Shown here: piece by piece, positions 53,982-62,165 of the stretch
How the letters are laid out: each line of letters opens with the position of its first letter
How positions within the stretch are numbered: position 1 is the stretch's first letter
Source of the DNA: UBA1227 sp045642705
GTDB lineage: Bacteria > Bacillota > Clostridia > Oscillospirales > Acutalibacteraceae
Assembly: GCA_045642705.1 (NCBI GenBank)
Contig: JAZUJK010000007.1
Location: 118,008-182,007 of the forward strand
Direction: 5' to 3'
DNA length: 64,000 nucleotides
Program-made: the position numbers and the translations under genes
The notes under the pieces: generated by a model
What the model was told of the DNA's origin: nothing
Seen by the model: the letters and a program-made list of their open reading frames with translations, nothing else
Databases searched by the model: none

Positions 53982-54013
53982 TACTATGTATTTTTGCGTG
54001 GAGGTAGCGCTAT

Positions 54014-57000
54014 ATGCCTGAACAAATCAAGAAACTAAAGCTAAATAGAACGGTTTCACTTACCGTTTTGCTTATAGTTGTATTTATCTTCTCTTACATT
54101 TTTTTGCTGACTTTTACGTACAACAAGCTCGAAAAAGCAGCATCTGAAAGTGTAATCGGTGCGACATCTAATGCCGGAACCAACATTTCAATGGTAATTC
54201 AAAATAATGTCTCCCAGATGGATATTATCCAAGCAGATATTATTTCTAGAATCGACTGGCATGATAAGGCAAATTTAAAATCCAATATCTCAACATATGT
54301 TAAGAGCAATATACCAACTGATGCTCTCATGCTTACCTTCTTCTATCCTGATGGTTCTTATATAACATCATTTGGCCAGACCGGTAAGATTACTGACATT
54401 AAGGGCTTTGAGACATCTATTGCCGGTTCGCCTCTTTTCATTTCCAATGTAACCGGAGAATCCAATCCTAATAACGTTTATTACTATCGTGAAATTAAGA
54501 TTGATAAAAATTCTTATGGTTATGTAGTTGTTGCGTATGATTACGGCACGTTGCTTAAACAATCATATAGTAATGAGACTTATAATGACGGCGCTATCAA
54601 TATTTTGTTTGACGCATCAGGCAGTGTAATTCTAAATACTGATACAGAAGCTATGACCGAGTTGTCTGGCAAAAGCAACTTCTTCTCATTCCTCACAGAC
54701 CATAAATTTGATGGCACAATACCCGAGAATGGACAGTTCAAAACAACAACCACTCATCTCTTCACAACAGAAGCAGCAAAATACATTGTAGCAATCGGCC
54801 CAGTAGATCAATATGAAGATCTCGGAATAGCTAGAATCCTACCTTCACAATCACTATTCCTTGAAACAGGCGACTTGCTCCTATTTATGACAGTTGCTTC
54901 ATTCCTTTTCTTCTTTGCAATCGTTCTTGTTGCGTATAGATATTACAAGTCTATTGCAACAACTTCTAATAGAATCAAGAATATAGCTTATACTGATCCT
55001 CTAACAGGTTTCCCTAACTTTGCAAAATTCAAGGAAGACGCTGAAGAGATCTTGAGACAAAATGACGGCAAGAAATATTATATTTGTTGCTGCGATATGA
55101 TTGGTTTCCGTTACATCAATGATGCATTCGGATATGATGTCGGTGATGAAATCCTTGTTTCAATAACCAACGAAATCGACCAGTTACTTGATAAAGATGA
55201 AATATTCGCACGTATCTCTGGTGATAAGTTTGTAATCCTCACCACTAAGGACTATAGCAACACAGATGAGAATATGTTCATCTACAAGTTGCAGGATCGT
55301 ATCTCTACAATACAGCCTCTCTCCAAGTCACATATCAGACTTGAAGTTCAGCTCGGTATCTATGAGATACTCCCTGAGGATATTACAGACGATATGTCTA
55401 TCAACGCGCTCTACGACCGCTGCCTCGTTGCTCTATATTCAATCGAGCACGTAGACACAGGTGTTGCCGTTTATGACGTATCTATCCACAACGAGCAAAT
55501 TGAGAAAAAGAATATCGAGTCCAAGATGCATCAAGCACTCAAGGACGGCGAGTTCCGTGTCTACGTTCAGCCAAAATATAGAACCAGCAACGGTAAACTT
55601 GCAGCGGGCGAAGCTCTAATACGTTGGATAGACCCAGAGAAGGGCATCGTCCCTCCTATCAAGTTTATTCCATTATTTGAGCAGAACAGATTTGTACACG
55701 ACGTTGACCTCTATGTTATGGAAGTTGTTGCACGTTTCCAGAGAATGCGTCTCAACGAAGGTCTCCCAGTTGTACCTATCTCCCTCAACATTTCTCCTGT
55801 TGAAATTACAATGCCAGGATTCCGTGAATCCTATATCAGCATCAAGGATAAATATGATATCCCTGACAAGCTCATCGAGCTTGAGTTTACAGAGGGTATC
55901 TTCTTCGACAACGAGGATCTATTCAAGGATGTAATCCGCGACTTCCAAGCACATGGTTTCACCTGCTCCATGGACGACTTTGGTTCAGGTTATTCATCAC
56001 TTAATATCCTAAAAGACCTCCCTGTTGACACATTGAAACTTGATAAGTTGTTCTTCCGTGAGAGTGACAATACAACACGTGATCGTTCAATCATTCGTTC
56101 CGTTGTTGCAATGGCCCGCTCCCTTAACATCAAGACAGTTGCAGAAGGTGTTGAAACACTTGATGTAGTTGAGTTCCTAAAGCTTATCGGTTGTACTCTT
56201 ATCCAAGGTTATATCTATTCCAAGCCTCTCCCTCTTACAGAGTTTGAGGAGAGACTTGATAATGAAGGCATCGACACAGATGACGAATTCGAATATGACT
56301 TTGACAAATTTGAAATCGTTCCTCTTGATATGCCTCTCTCCAACAGCGTAGACAGTTCTCTTCGCAGAACTTACGCTGGTATCGTAGAGATCAATGCCGG
56401 TGGTAATATCTATCATATGTACTACCCTGGCAAGAGCACAGAAAACTTTGAGCAGATTCCTGAGCGTGGTTTCTATACAACATTCTATGAGGACTTCGTT
56501 CCAAAGTTTGTTCATCCAAAGGATCTCGAAGACGTTAAGAAGTACATGAACCCTATGTACCTCACAAACCACTTCAAGCAGAATAGTGACCTTGATATAG
56601 AATATCGTCATATGAGAAAAGATGGCGCATATTCATGGATTAAGCTCCATATTATCAAGGCATCCGGTGGACGTGCAGATAGCCAGATTTACTTCGGTTA
56701 CTTCAATATAATCGATGATTATAAAGAGACTGAGGAAAATCTTACTGCTGTACAGAACCGTTTCTCTGCTGCTTATTCAACACTTAATGGTGTTGTATTT
56801 GAGCTTGATTTACAGGATGGTAACATCGATATATTGGAGGCACACTCCAATATGCTGTCAGCAGTAAAAGATGTACATGCATTCGATACATTTGTTGCAT
56901 TCATCAAGGGCTACTTGCTTCATCCTGATTACGTCGAAAAGGTTAATAAGATAGCAAATCTTGAATATCTTCGCAACTATTTCACAACCAATACAATTAC

Positions 57001-57994
57001 TCCTCTCGAAATAGAAGCTCTTGCGAAGCCATCAAGAAAAGTATCTCGTTACAATGTTTACAAGGCAACGTTCTCGGCACAGACTGCAGCAAATAAGATT
57101 CTTCTCATCGTAGAAGATATCACTCAGCAAAAGATTGCCGAAGCAGCATCTGAGGCACGTCATTACATCACCGATGTAGCTTTTGCTAACATCTACGAGC
57201 ATGTAACAGTTGTCAATCTCGAGAAAGATATCTTCACAGATGCTGTATATCCTCAGAATGGTAGTAAGACTCGCGCTACTACATCCGAAGGAAAATACAG
57301 TCTCCACTGGGCTAACAACTCCAAGAATAAACTCAAGGAAGAGGATCAAATTTCTCTTGCTCCAATCTTCTCTATTGAAGGTCTTCGCAATTTCTATGCT
57401 GATAAGAGCACCAAAGAATTCAAGATAATTTTCCAAGAGAAGGATAGTCCGGAAAGCACTCAGTATAAGTGGAAAGAGACGCTTCTCGTATCTGTTCCTG
57501 AGACCTATGGTCAGGATCCATCTGTATATCTCTTTAAGCGTACTATTAATGACCTTAAAGAAGCCGAGAAGAACCTCAACGAATATGCGCATAGATTAAG
57601 TTACTCACTCGCAATGTTCGATTATGCATATAGCGTAGATTGCAATACAGAAAAGGTTGAAATCATCGGTGGTCTTAGATTTGATACTGAAATATTCAGC
57701 AATCCAGATATAACTTATACCGATGTCACAACCGTAGTTAAGAACGGAATAATATCAGAGGAAGATCAGGCTGCATTCCGCAGACTTACATATCTCGATG
57801 AACTTATTCAGTTCTTCTCAACCAATCCAGCAACCATCACTCACTGCTTCAAGTCAGCAAGTGATGATCATGGAGTTGTAGAAGTATCAATTATCTATGG
57901 TACTCGCGAACAGAAAATAACATTCTTCGTTCGTGAACTTAGCAAGACAACAATCGAGGGAATAGAAAATTCAAAAATTTCTACTACTTCATAA
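54014..57994 (+). CDS. Large sensor GGDEF-EAL protein, probable c-di-GMP phosphodiesterase
   Basis: 1326 residues. Membrane helix (about 15-36), extracellular Cache-like sensor region (about 40-285), second helix (about 290-312), GGDEF domain starting AYTDPLTGFPNFAKF (near 326) whose signature is ISGDKF instead of GGDEF (near 402), intact EAL domain (GEALIRW near 532, LNISPVEI, ELEFTEG, DDFGSGYSSL near 653, LKLDK, VAEGVE, LIQGY near 730), then about 570 more residues with several PAS-like segments. Expected to break down c-di-GMP in response to an external ligand. GGAGGT precedes the ATG. Closely related to the divergent neighbour. Confidence 0.88.
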   Translation: MPEQIKKLKLNRTVSLTVLLIVVFIFSYIFLLTFTYNKLEKAASESVIGATSNAGTNISMVIQNNVSQMDIIQADIISRIDWHDKANLKSNISTYVKSNIPTDALMLTFFYPDGSYITSFGQTGKITDIKGFETSIAGSPLFISNVTGESNPNNVYYYREIKIDKNSYGYVVVAYDYGTLLKQSYSNETYNDGAINILFDASGSVILNTDTEAMTELSGKSNFFSFLTDHKFDGTIPENGQFKTTTTHLFTTEAAKYIVAIGPVDQYEDLGIARILPSQSLFLETGDLLLFMTVASFLFFFAIVLVAYRYYKSIATTSNRIKNIAYTDPLTGFPNFAKFKEDAEEILRQNDGKKYYICCCDMIGFRYINDAFGYDVGDEILVSITNEIDQLLDKDEIFARISGDKFVILTTKDYSNTDENMFIYKLQDRISTIQPLSKSHIRLEVQLGIYEILPEDITDDMSINALYDRCLVALYSIEHVDTGVAVYDVSIHNEQIEKKNIESKMHQALKDGEFRVYVQPKYRTSNGKLAAGEALIRWIDPEKGIVPPIKFIPLFEQNRFVHDVDLYVMEVVARFQRMRLNEGLPVVPISLNISPVEITMPGFRESYISIKDKYDIPDKLIELEFTEGIFFDNEDLFKDVIRDFQAHGFTCSMDDFGSGYSSLNILKDLPVDTLKLDKLFFRESDNTTRDRSIIRSVVAMARSLNIKTVAEGVETLDVVEFLKLIGCTLIQGYIYSKPLPLTEFEERLDNEGIDTDDEFEYDFDKFEIVPLDMPLSNSVDSSLRRTYAGIVEINAGGNIYHMYYPGKSTENFEQIPERGFYTTFYEDFVPKFVHPKDLEDVKKYMNPMYLTNHFKQNSDLDIEYRHMRKDGAYSWIKLHIIKASGGRADSQIYFGYFNIIDDYKETEENLTAVQNRFSAAYSTLNGVVFELDLQDGNIDILEAHSNMLSAVKDVHAFDTFVAFIKGYLLHPDYVEKVNKIANLEYLRNYFTTNTITPLEIEALAKPSRKVSRYNVYKATFSAQTAANKILLIVEDITQQKIAEAASEARHYITDVAFANIYEHVTVVNLEKDIFTDAVYPQNGSKTRATTSEGKYSLHWANNSKNKLKEEDQISLAPIFSIEGLRNFYADKSTKEFKIIFQEKDSPESTQYKWKETLLVSVPETYGQDPSVYLFKRTINDLKEAEKNLNEYAHRLSYSLAMFDYAYSVDCNTEKVEIIGGLRFDTEIFSNPDITYTDVTTVVKNGIISEEDQAAFRRLTYLDELIQFFSTNPATITHCFKSASDDHGVVEVSIIYGTREQKITFFVRELSKTTIEGIENSKISTTS

Positions 57995-58004
57995 TAATTG
58001 TATC

Positions 58005-58033
58005 TTGTTAATGAATTAATAATTTGTTAAAAT
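58005..58033 (+). promoter_or_regulatory. Promoter of mscL
   Basis: TTGTTA (58005-58010), 17 bases, TAAAAT (58028-58033) preceded by TGT. It directly abuts the terminator stem at 58034. Confidence 0.65.
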
Positions 58034-58073
58034 ATTGAGGCGGTCGAGCAAGGCCGTCTCAATTTTTTATTTT
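58034..58073 (+). terminator. Terminator of the 54014-57994 gene, overlapping the mscL start site
   Basis: ATTGAGGCGG (58034-58043) pairs with CCGTCTCAAT (58054-58063), 10 bp with one G-U, followed by a T-rich run. Transcripts from the mscL promoter would begin near 58040, inside the left arm. Confidence 0.8.
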
Positions 58074-58087
58074 AAGGAGTTTTAGAC

Positions 58088-58480
58088 ATGAAAGGTTTAC
58101 TTGCAGAATTCAAAGAATTTATCTCTCGCGGAAACGTAGTTGACATGGCAGTCGGCGTTGTAGTAGGCGGTGCTTTCACAGCAATCGTTAACGCTCTCAT
58201 CGAGAGCATTATCAATCCAATAATCACACTTATCGCTGGCCAGGCTGATTTCTCTGCTGTAACAATTGGCTTATTCCCAATCGGCACACTTATCAGCGCT
58301 ATCATCAACTTCCTTCTTATCGCTCTCGTTGTATTCCTTATGGTTAAGGCTATCAACGGTCTCAAGAACAAGGGCAAGAAGGCTGAGGAAGAAGCAGCTC
58401 CAGAAGAGCCAGCAGCTCCAACAGAGGCTGAGCTTCTCGTTGAAATCCGCGATCTTCTCAAGGAAAACGCTAAGAAATAA
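58088..58480 (+). CDS. mscL: Large-conductance mechanosensitive channel
   Basis: 130 residues, homopentameric emergency valve of the cytoplasmic membrane. Typical N-terminal helix and first membrane span (FKEFISRGNVVDMAVGVVVG, GAFTAIVNALIES), a short periplasmic loop, the second span (SAIINFLLIALVVFLMVKAI), and a cytoplasmic Glu/Ala/Pro-rich linker with a C-terminal helix (EAELLVEIRDLLKE). AAGGAG precedes the ATG. larC follows after 21 bases and is probably co-transcribed. Confidence 0.96.
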   Translation: MKGLLAEFKEFISRGNVVDMAVGVVVGGAFTAIVNALIESIINPIITLIAGQADFSAVTIGLFPIGTLISAIINFLLIALVVFLMVKAINGLKNKGKKAEEEAAPEEPAAPTEAELLVEIRDLLKENAKK

Positions 58481-58501
58481 CCAGTTAGAGGACTTGAACT
58501 T

Positions 58502-59608
58502 TTGAAAACGCTTTATTTTGATTGTGGCAACGGTGCTGCTGGAGATATGCTCTCTGCCGCTCTATACGAACTTATTGATGACAAAGAAGAATTTCTCCAC
58601 GCTCTAAACCATGCAGGCATACATAACGTCACAGTGGAAGCAGAGCCATCTGTAAAGCTTGGCGTCTCTGGCACACATTTCAAAGTTAATATTTGTGGTC
58701 ATGATGAAGAAGCTGCTGAAACTGTACCAGATAGTACACCTCTCTCCGACGAGAAGACTATGGTACACGAGCACGCGCATCACCATCACCATTCCTCTCT
58801 TGAGGATATTACAGATATTATCGACTCACTTGATATTCCTGACAAAGTACGCGAGGATGCAATCAATGTATATAAATTGATTGCCGAAGCCGAAGGAATG
58901 GTTCACGGCGCAGCGCCGTCAGAAGTGCATTTCCACGAGGTGGGAATGATTGATGCTGTTGCGGATGTCGTAACCGTATCTTGGCTTATCTACAAAATCA
59001 ATCCATCGCTTATAATGTCATCCCCTGTTAATACAGGATCGGGCAAAATAAAATGCGCGCATGGCATTTTGCCAGTTCCGGCACCTGCAACAGCATTGTT
59101 GCTCCGCGACATTCCATTTTATAGCGGAGCCACACAATGTGAACTATGCACCCCGACCGGCGCTGCGCTCATAAAATATTTTGTCACGAAATTTGGTCCT
59201 ATCCCTACCATAAAAATGGAGAAGATAGGATATGGCATGGGTACTAAGGATCTCGATACACCTAACTGCATTCGTGCGATGCTCGGAGAAACTGATAATA
59301 TAATTGCTGAGGAACCACTCCTCGTTCGTCACCCTGTTAATCACTCTAACGAGCAGAAAAAGATTATTATCAATCGTATCTCCAGAGCCATAGGCCATCT
59401 CGAGTCAATCAAGCGTATGGTTGAGGACAACCGAGATGCTGATGATGTTCTAATTCAGCTCTCAGCTGTAGAATCTTCAATCAACTCAGTATCCAGAGTA
59501 ATTATCAAGAGTCACTTTAAATATGCTATTGATAAAGCGTGTGATACTGGCGACGAAAAAGATATCGCCAGTGTTCATGGACTAGTTGATAAATTCCTAA
59601 AGAAATAA
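58502..59608 (+). CDS. LarC1 domain fused to a CsoR/FrmR-like domain
   Basis: 368 residues. Residues 1-265 are a LarC1 domain (nickel-pincer cofactor assembly): MKTLYFDCGNGAAGDMLSAA, the His-rich EHAHHHHHSSLEDI loop, EVHFHEVGMIDAVADVV, GILPVPAPATALLL, TPTGAALIKYF and TPNCIRAMLGE. After a 15-residue linker, residues 281-368 read as a CsoR/FrmR-type all-helical domain (INRISRAIGHLESIKRMVED, VLIQLSAVESSINSVSRVI, KSHFKYAI). It aligns without gaps to FrmR: His338 matches His60, but Ala313 stands at the Cys35 position and Ala342 at the second CsoR Cys. The LarC2 domain is absent and not encoded in another frame before the terminator. The TTG start gives the canonical LarC N-terminus. Confidence 0.85.
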   Translation: MKTLYFDCGNGAAGDMLSAALYELIDDKEEFLHALNHAGIHNVTVEAEPSVKLGVSGTHFKVNICGHDEEAAETVPDSTPLSDEKTMVHEHAHHHHHSSLEDITDIIDSLDIPDKVREDAINVYKLIAEAEGMVHGAAPSEVHFHEVGMIDAVADVVTVSWLIYKINPSLIMSSPVNTGSGKIKCAHGILPVPAPATALLLRDIPFYSGATQCELCTPTGAALIKYFVTKFGPIPTIKMEKIGYGMGTKDLDTPNCIRAMLGETDNIIAEEPLLVRHPVNHSNEQKKIIINRISRAIGHLESIKRMVEDNRDADDVLIQLSAVESSINSVSRVIIKSHFKYAIDKACDTGDEKDIASVHGLVDKFLKK

Positions 59609-59611
59609 ATT

Positions 59612-59645
59612 TAGCCCTTGGCAGAATTGCCAAGGGCTTTTTCTT
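59612..59645. terminator. Terminator between the larC fusion and tetR
   Basis: GCCCTTGGCA / TGCCAAGGGC perfect stem with GAAT loop and T5 on the plus strand; also usable for the convergent tetR gene. Confidence 0.93.
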
Positions 59646-59654
59646 TTTATATTC

Positions 59655-60212
59655 TTATTTTGCAAAACTCTTAATTATCGCAGGAATTGCAGGACTAAGA
59701 AGCTTATCAACATTTACGATAAGTTCATCTATATCACTCTCGCGCATGCCACCATCGAGCCATACTATAACAATATCAGCAAGGGCAGAATTTGCAAAAT
59801 GTAATATAAAGTCTACATCCGAATCAGCAATTTCAAGATTCCGCGTTTCCATCTCTAAAATGCGGCAATTTAGCACATCCATAACCCATACATAATATGC
59901 ACGTACAGCTTCATGTGGAACATAAGGATAGACATTCAAAAGAAATGACTTATCACGTAATGTCGCTTGAAGTATTGTACGGAAAGCATCTTTCCAGTCT
60001 GATATATCCTTATTGTTGAGAATTAGATTTTCGCAATTCGCTCTACATGTCCAAGCAAGCAACCCATCTATATCCTTAAAATGATAATAGAATGTCATTC
60101 TACTTACACCACATGTATCCGTGATATCAGATATTGTAACTTTACTGAGAGGTTTCTCGCTAACTACTTTATAAAACGCATCTCTTAGAGCAAGTTTAGT
60201 CTTCTCTGCCAT
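59655..60212 (-). CDS. TetR/AcrR family transcriptional regulator
   Basis: 185 residues. N-terminal helix-turn-helix: TKLALRDAFYKVVSEKPLSK then VTISDITDTCGVSRMTFYYHF, with the family-typical FYYHFKD end of the recognition helix. The C-terminal ligand domain is of the DhaS-like group with a YYVWVMDVLN stretch. Targets are unknown; no palindromic operator was recognised in its own upstream region. A TGTTATATT extended -10 (60238-60246 area) precedes it, with AGGGGG before the ATG. Confidence 0.9.
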   Translation of the reverse strand: MAEKTKLALRDAFYKVVSEKPLSKVTISDITDTCGVSRMTFYYHFKDIDGLLAWTCRANCENLILNNKDISDWKDAFRTILQATLRDKSFLLNVYPYVPHEAVRAYYVWVMDVLNCRILEMETRNLEIADSDVDFILHFANSALADIVIVWLDGGMRESDIDELIVNVDKLLSPAIPAIIKSFAK

Positions 60213-60267
60213 AAAGCTACCCCCTTTTTCTTAATCTAATATAACAAAAATGATAACATACGAAGAT

Positions 60268-60313
60268 ATAAAAAACAACACTATTCGTCCAAATATATGG
60301 ACGGATAGTGTTG
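60268..60313 (-). terminator. Terminator after the mntP-CaCA operon
   Basis: CAACACTATTCGTCC (60276-60290) pairs with GGACGGATAGTGTTG (60299-60313); on the minus strand a U6 run follows. 25 bases after the exchanger stop. Confidence 0.88.
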
Positions 60314-60338
60314 CCTATTACTATGAACAAATATAGGA

Positions 60339-61385
60339 TTATCCAACGAATTGGAATACACAATAAGCGGCATATATTGCAAGTAATGAAATACCCTGCC
60401 AGCGATAAAGTTTACCCTTGATAAGACCTGGTAATGTCATAAGAAGCATTACGAGAAATACAACTGGCAAGTCAACAACCACGCTTGCATTAAGTCCGCC
60501 AATCAATTTTGCTGCCGGTAAATCAAACGGATTTATTGTAATTGCAAGACCAGATACCAATACAAGATTGAACATGTTAGCACCGATGATATTACCAAGT
60601 GAGAGAGCACCATGTCCCTTTCTCAGAGAAGTGATTGCTGTGACGAGTTCAGGGAGCGATGTTCCAAGTGCTACAAGTGTCAATGCAATTACTGATTCTG
60701 GAACTCCAATTTTCTCCGCCAAAATTGTGCAGTTATCAACAAGAAGATTAGCACCTATAGCAATAGCAATTGCTCCAATTACAAGAAGTAATATATTCTT
60801 TCCTGTTGATACTTCTCCCTCTTCTTCCAGAGGTTCGTCAATCAGTTCTGTTTCCGCACTTGGATTCTTCATATGTGTAAGAGCGGACTTTACCTGAAGA
60901 CCAATATATACTGCAAAAATTGTCAGCAATATGATTCCTATTGTTCTAGAAAAATGTCCTGTAAAAATAGCAACTCCTGAATAAAGAATTGCTGAACCAA
61001 AGAAGAATATTGCAGGAATTCTCATACTCTTCTTATCTGTTAATCCTGGTGCAAATGTAAGCGTTATTGCAGATATAAGTGCTGTATTACATATAATAGA
61101 GCCTATCGCATTGCCATATGCTGTCTGTGACTGTCCAACAGCCGCAGCACTTGCCGATACCATAACCTCTGGCAAAGTTGTGCCAATTGAAACGACTGTC
61201 GCACCAATTAGAAGATCTGGTACACCGAACTTCTTGGCAATACCGACTGCTCCGTCTACGAACCAGTCACCACCAAAAATCAATAGAACAAGACCTATTG
61301 CGAATAGTACTCCTGCAACTGGGAATACTAATTTATCTGCTACTGAAAATGTAATTAAACCGAAAAGTGTACTCATTTCTGTCAT
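60339..61385 (-). CDS. CaCA-family cation exchanger (Ca2+/Na+ antiporter-like)
   Basis: 348 residues, ten predicted membrane helices in two inverted halves. Both alpha repeats are present: GATVVSIGTTLPEVMVSASA with GNAIGSIICNTAL, and ALTLVALGTSLPELVTAITS with LGNIIGANMFNL. These carry the acidic ion ligands (Glu in LPE) as in YrbG/NCX_Mj. It starts 12 bases after mntP with AGAGGTGATATC before the ATG, so it is probably expressed from the same manganese-riboswitch transcript, which suggests Mn2+ (or Ca2+ linked to Mn2+ stress) as a substrate. Confidence 0.92.
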   Translation of the reverse strand: MTEMSTLFGLITFSVADKLVFPVAGVLFAIGLVLLIFGGDWFVDGAVGIAKKFGVPDLLIGATVVSIGTTLPEVMVSASAAAVGQSQTAYGNAIGSIICNTALISAITLTFAPGLTDKKSMRIPAIFFFGSAILYSGVAIFTGHFSRTIGIILLTIFAVYIGLQVKSALTHMKNPSAETELIDEPLEEEGEVSTGKNILLLVIGAIAIAIGANLLVDNCTILAEKIGVPESVIALTLVALGTSLPELVTAITSLRKGHGALSLGNIIGANMFNLVLVSGLAITINPFDLPAAKLIGGLNASVVVDLPVVFLVMLLMTLPGLIKGKLYRWQGISLLAIYAAYCVFQFVG

Positions 61386-61397
61386 GATATCACCTCT

Positions 61398-61985
61398 TTA
61401 AAAAAATACTCCTGTTATCCAAATTTCAAGACCTATACCGATTAGAATTACGCCACCGAGAACATCTGCTTTCCAACCGAGTTTGGTACCAACTTTCTTG
61501 CCAATTAAAACTCCGACAACCGAAATTACAAATGTAACAATTGCAATTATCAAATTACAAATGGTAGCTTCGAGCAAACTATACTTGGAAATTGTAAATC
61601 CTACTGACAAGGCATCAATTGATGTCGCAACAGCTTGGATAAATAGTGCTTTCATTGTAAGTTTCTCAAGAACAACATCCTCATCGGATTTTCTTGCTTT
61701 AATTCCATCAACTAGCATCTCTCCACCAATATAGAGAAGTAGAAGTAGAGCAATCCATGGAATAAATTTTTCAAAAGTTGCGAAACGTTCTGCTATCGTA
61801 TGTACGCAAAACCAGCCAATCATTGGCATGAGTGCCTGGAAAATCGCATATGCACCACCAACAAGACAAATTTTAGGCACACCCATTGTTGGTTCCTTAA
61901 GACCATTTGCAAGAGATACAGAAAAAGCATCCATTGCAAGTCCTATGCCAAGTACAACAGAGAACAAAATGAAATTCCAAGTCAT
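61398..61985 (-). CDS. mntP: Manganese efflux pump MntP
   Basis: 195 residues, six membrane helices. MntP motifs with membrane Asp residues: GIGLAMDAFSVSLANGLK and AVATSIDALSVGFTIS, separated by an internal duplication. Exports Mn2+ and protects against manganese excess. GGAGGAATAAAA before the ATG at 61985 fixes the start; a longer frame from 62036 runs through the riboswitch terminator and is rejected. Confidence 0.96.
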   Translation of the reverse strand: MTWNFILFSVVLGIGLAMDAFSVSLANGLKEPTMGVPKICLVGGAYAIFQALMPMIGWFCVHTIAERFATFEKFIPWIALLLLLYIGGEMLVDGIKARKSDEDVVLEKLTMKALFIQAVATSIDALSVGFTISKYSLLEATICNLIIAIVTFVISVVGVLIGKKVGTKLGWKADVLGGVILIGIGLEIWITGVFF

Positions 61986-62000
61986 TTTTATTCCTCCAAA

Positions 62001-62129
62001 TAAAAACAAAAGACTCATGTGTGGTAAAAGCCACACATGAGTCTCGCAATTTAAAGCAATGCCAGACCAAAAAGGTCAGGATGTTGACATTTGCTACACC
62101 TTACGGTGTCTGCTACTCCCTCAAGGGAT
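62001..62129 (-). promoter_or_regulatory. yybP-ykoY manganese riboswitch with terminator, in front of mntP
   Basis: On the minus strand the conserved blocks occur in order: GGGAGTAGC (about 62111-62120), GTCAACA (62082-62088), CTGGC, and TTGCGAGAC (62041-62049). P1 forms from TGAG (62121-62124) and CTCA (62037-62040). The same CTCA belongs to the left arm of a terminator (62011-62044, 15-bp stem GACTCATGTGTGG.. then U-rich 62001-62010). Mn2+ binding should hold P1, block the terminator and turn mntP on. Confidence 0.93.
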
Positions 62130-62135
62130 GTCATT

Positions 62136-62164
62136 ATCATAACAAAAAAGTTTGAATTTTGCAA
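62136..62164 (-). promoter_or_regulatory. Promoter of the riboswitch-mntP-CaCA operon
   Basis: Minus strand: TTGCAA (62159-62164), 17 bases, TATGAT (62136-62141) with TGT upstream. Expected start near 62129, at the 5' edge of the aptamer. Confidence 0.7.
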
Positions 62165-62165
62165 C

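Noticed and set aside
58072..58461. Minus-strand frame opposite mscL
   Set aside because: Complete shadow of a short gene with strong codon bias; no start signal.
59260..59640. Possible LarC2 in another frame, reached by programmed frameshift as in Lactiplantibacillus
   Set aside because: The frame stays open through a well-formed CsoR-like domain to 59608, and a terminator follows at once; no LarC2-like stretch is seen in other frames.
61986..62036. Longer MntP from an ATG at 62036
   Set aside because: It would start inside the riboswitch terminator; GGAGG fits the ATG at 61985.
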